From the NCBI RefSeq assembly GCF_018320785.1, contig NC_054882.1:23750719-23814718 (forward strand): a stretch of 64,000 bases of DNA. The letters are read 5' to 3'. A program made the translations under genes and the position numbers. The DNA comes from Cheilinus undulatus. Its lineage: Eukaryota > Chordata > Actinopteri > Labriformes > Labridae. Below are positions 63,978 to 64,000 of the stretch, in pieces; the stretch's first letter is position 1; the number at the start of each line of letters is the position of its first letter. The notes below the pieces were generated by a model. The model had not been told where the DNA came from, ran no database searches, and saw only the letters and a list, made by a program, of their open reading frames with translations.

Positions 63978-64000
63978 TCAGCCATCCATGCATGTAACAT

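Overview
The window is nuclear DNA from a vertebrate, most likely a teleost fish. Genes are split into short exons by long introns with GT/AG borders, most of the sequence is AT-rich and non-coding, and it holds Tc1, hAT and Harbinger transposons, L1-type retrotransposon remains and tRNA-derived SINEs. I cannot name the species.

Three protein-coding genes can be assembled exon by exon, all in the right half. PPM1A (minus strand, coding 46328 down to 26858) is a PP2C-family phosphatase of 384 residues in five coding exons. Its tiny last exon lies 14.8 kb away from the fourth. DHRS7 (plus strand, 49431 to 58125) is a short-chain dehydrogenase of 341 residues in seven exons, complete here. PCNX4 (minus strand, 63955 down to 59219) is pecanex-like 4, with only its last four coding exons inside the window. 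From memory, human chromosome 14q23 has the same order and relative orientations (PCNX4, DHRS7, PPM1A, then C14orf39 and the SIX6/SIX1/SIX4 cluster). If synteny holds, the gene-free left part would face SIX6. PPM1A and DHRS7 are head to head with about 2 kb between them. DHRS7 and PCNX4 are tail to tail with poly(A) signals about 70 bp apart.

Layout: 1-4.3 kb is repeat debris, including an L1-type element (minus strand) cut by a small transposon. 4.3-6.5 kb has no gene. 6.5-8.5 kb is a two-block tandem array with a 31-bp unit. 8.5-21.4 kb is gene-free with Tc1, hAT, LINE and SINE relics around a GC-richer, repeat-poor stretch (15.4-16.6 kb) holding a cluster of transcription-factor-like motifs. 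About 21.4-26.86 kb is probably the long 3' UTR of PPM1A. 26.9-41.7 kb is its last intron, filled with transposons, including two demonstrable cases of insertion with matching target duplications. 41.7-47.4 kb holds the rest of PPM1A. 47.4-49.4 kb is the shared upstream region. 49.4-58.5 kb is DHRS7, its introns holding Tc1, LINE and hAT copies. 58.5-64 kb is the 3' part of PCNX4 with a Harbinger-type element in an intron.

I found no novel gene system. The strongest observations are the complete exon structures, the dated nesting of transposons proven by target-site duplications, an apparently 9-bp-TSD element family found twice, and the motif cluster near 16.5 kb.
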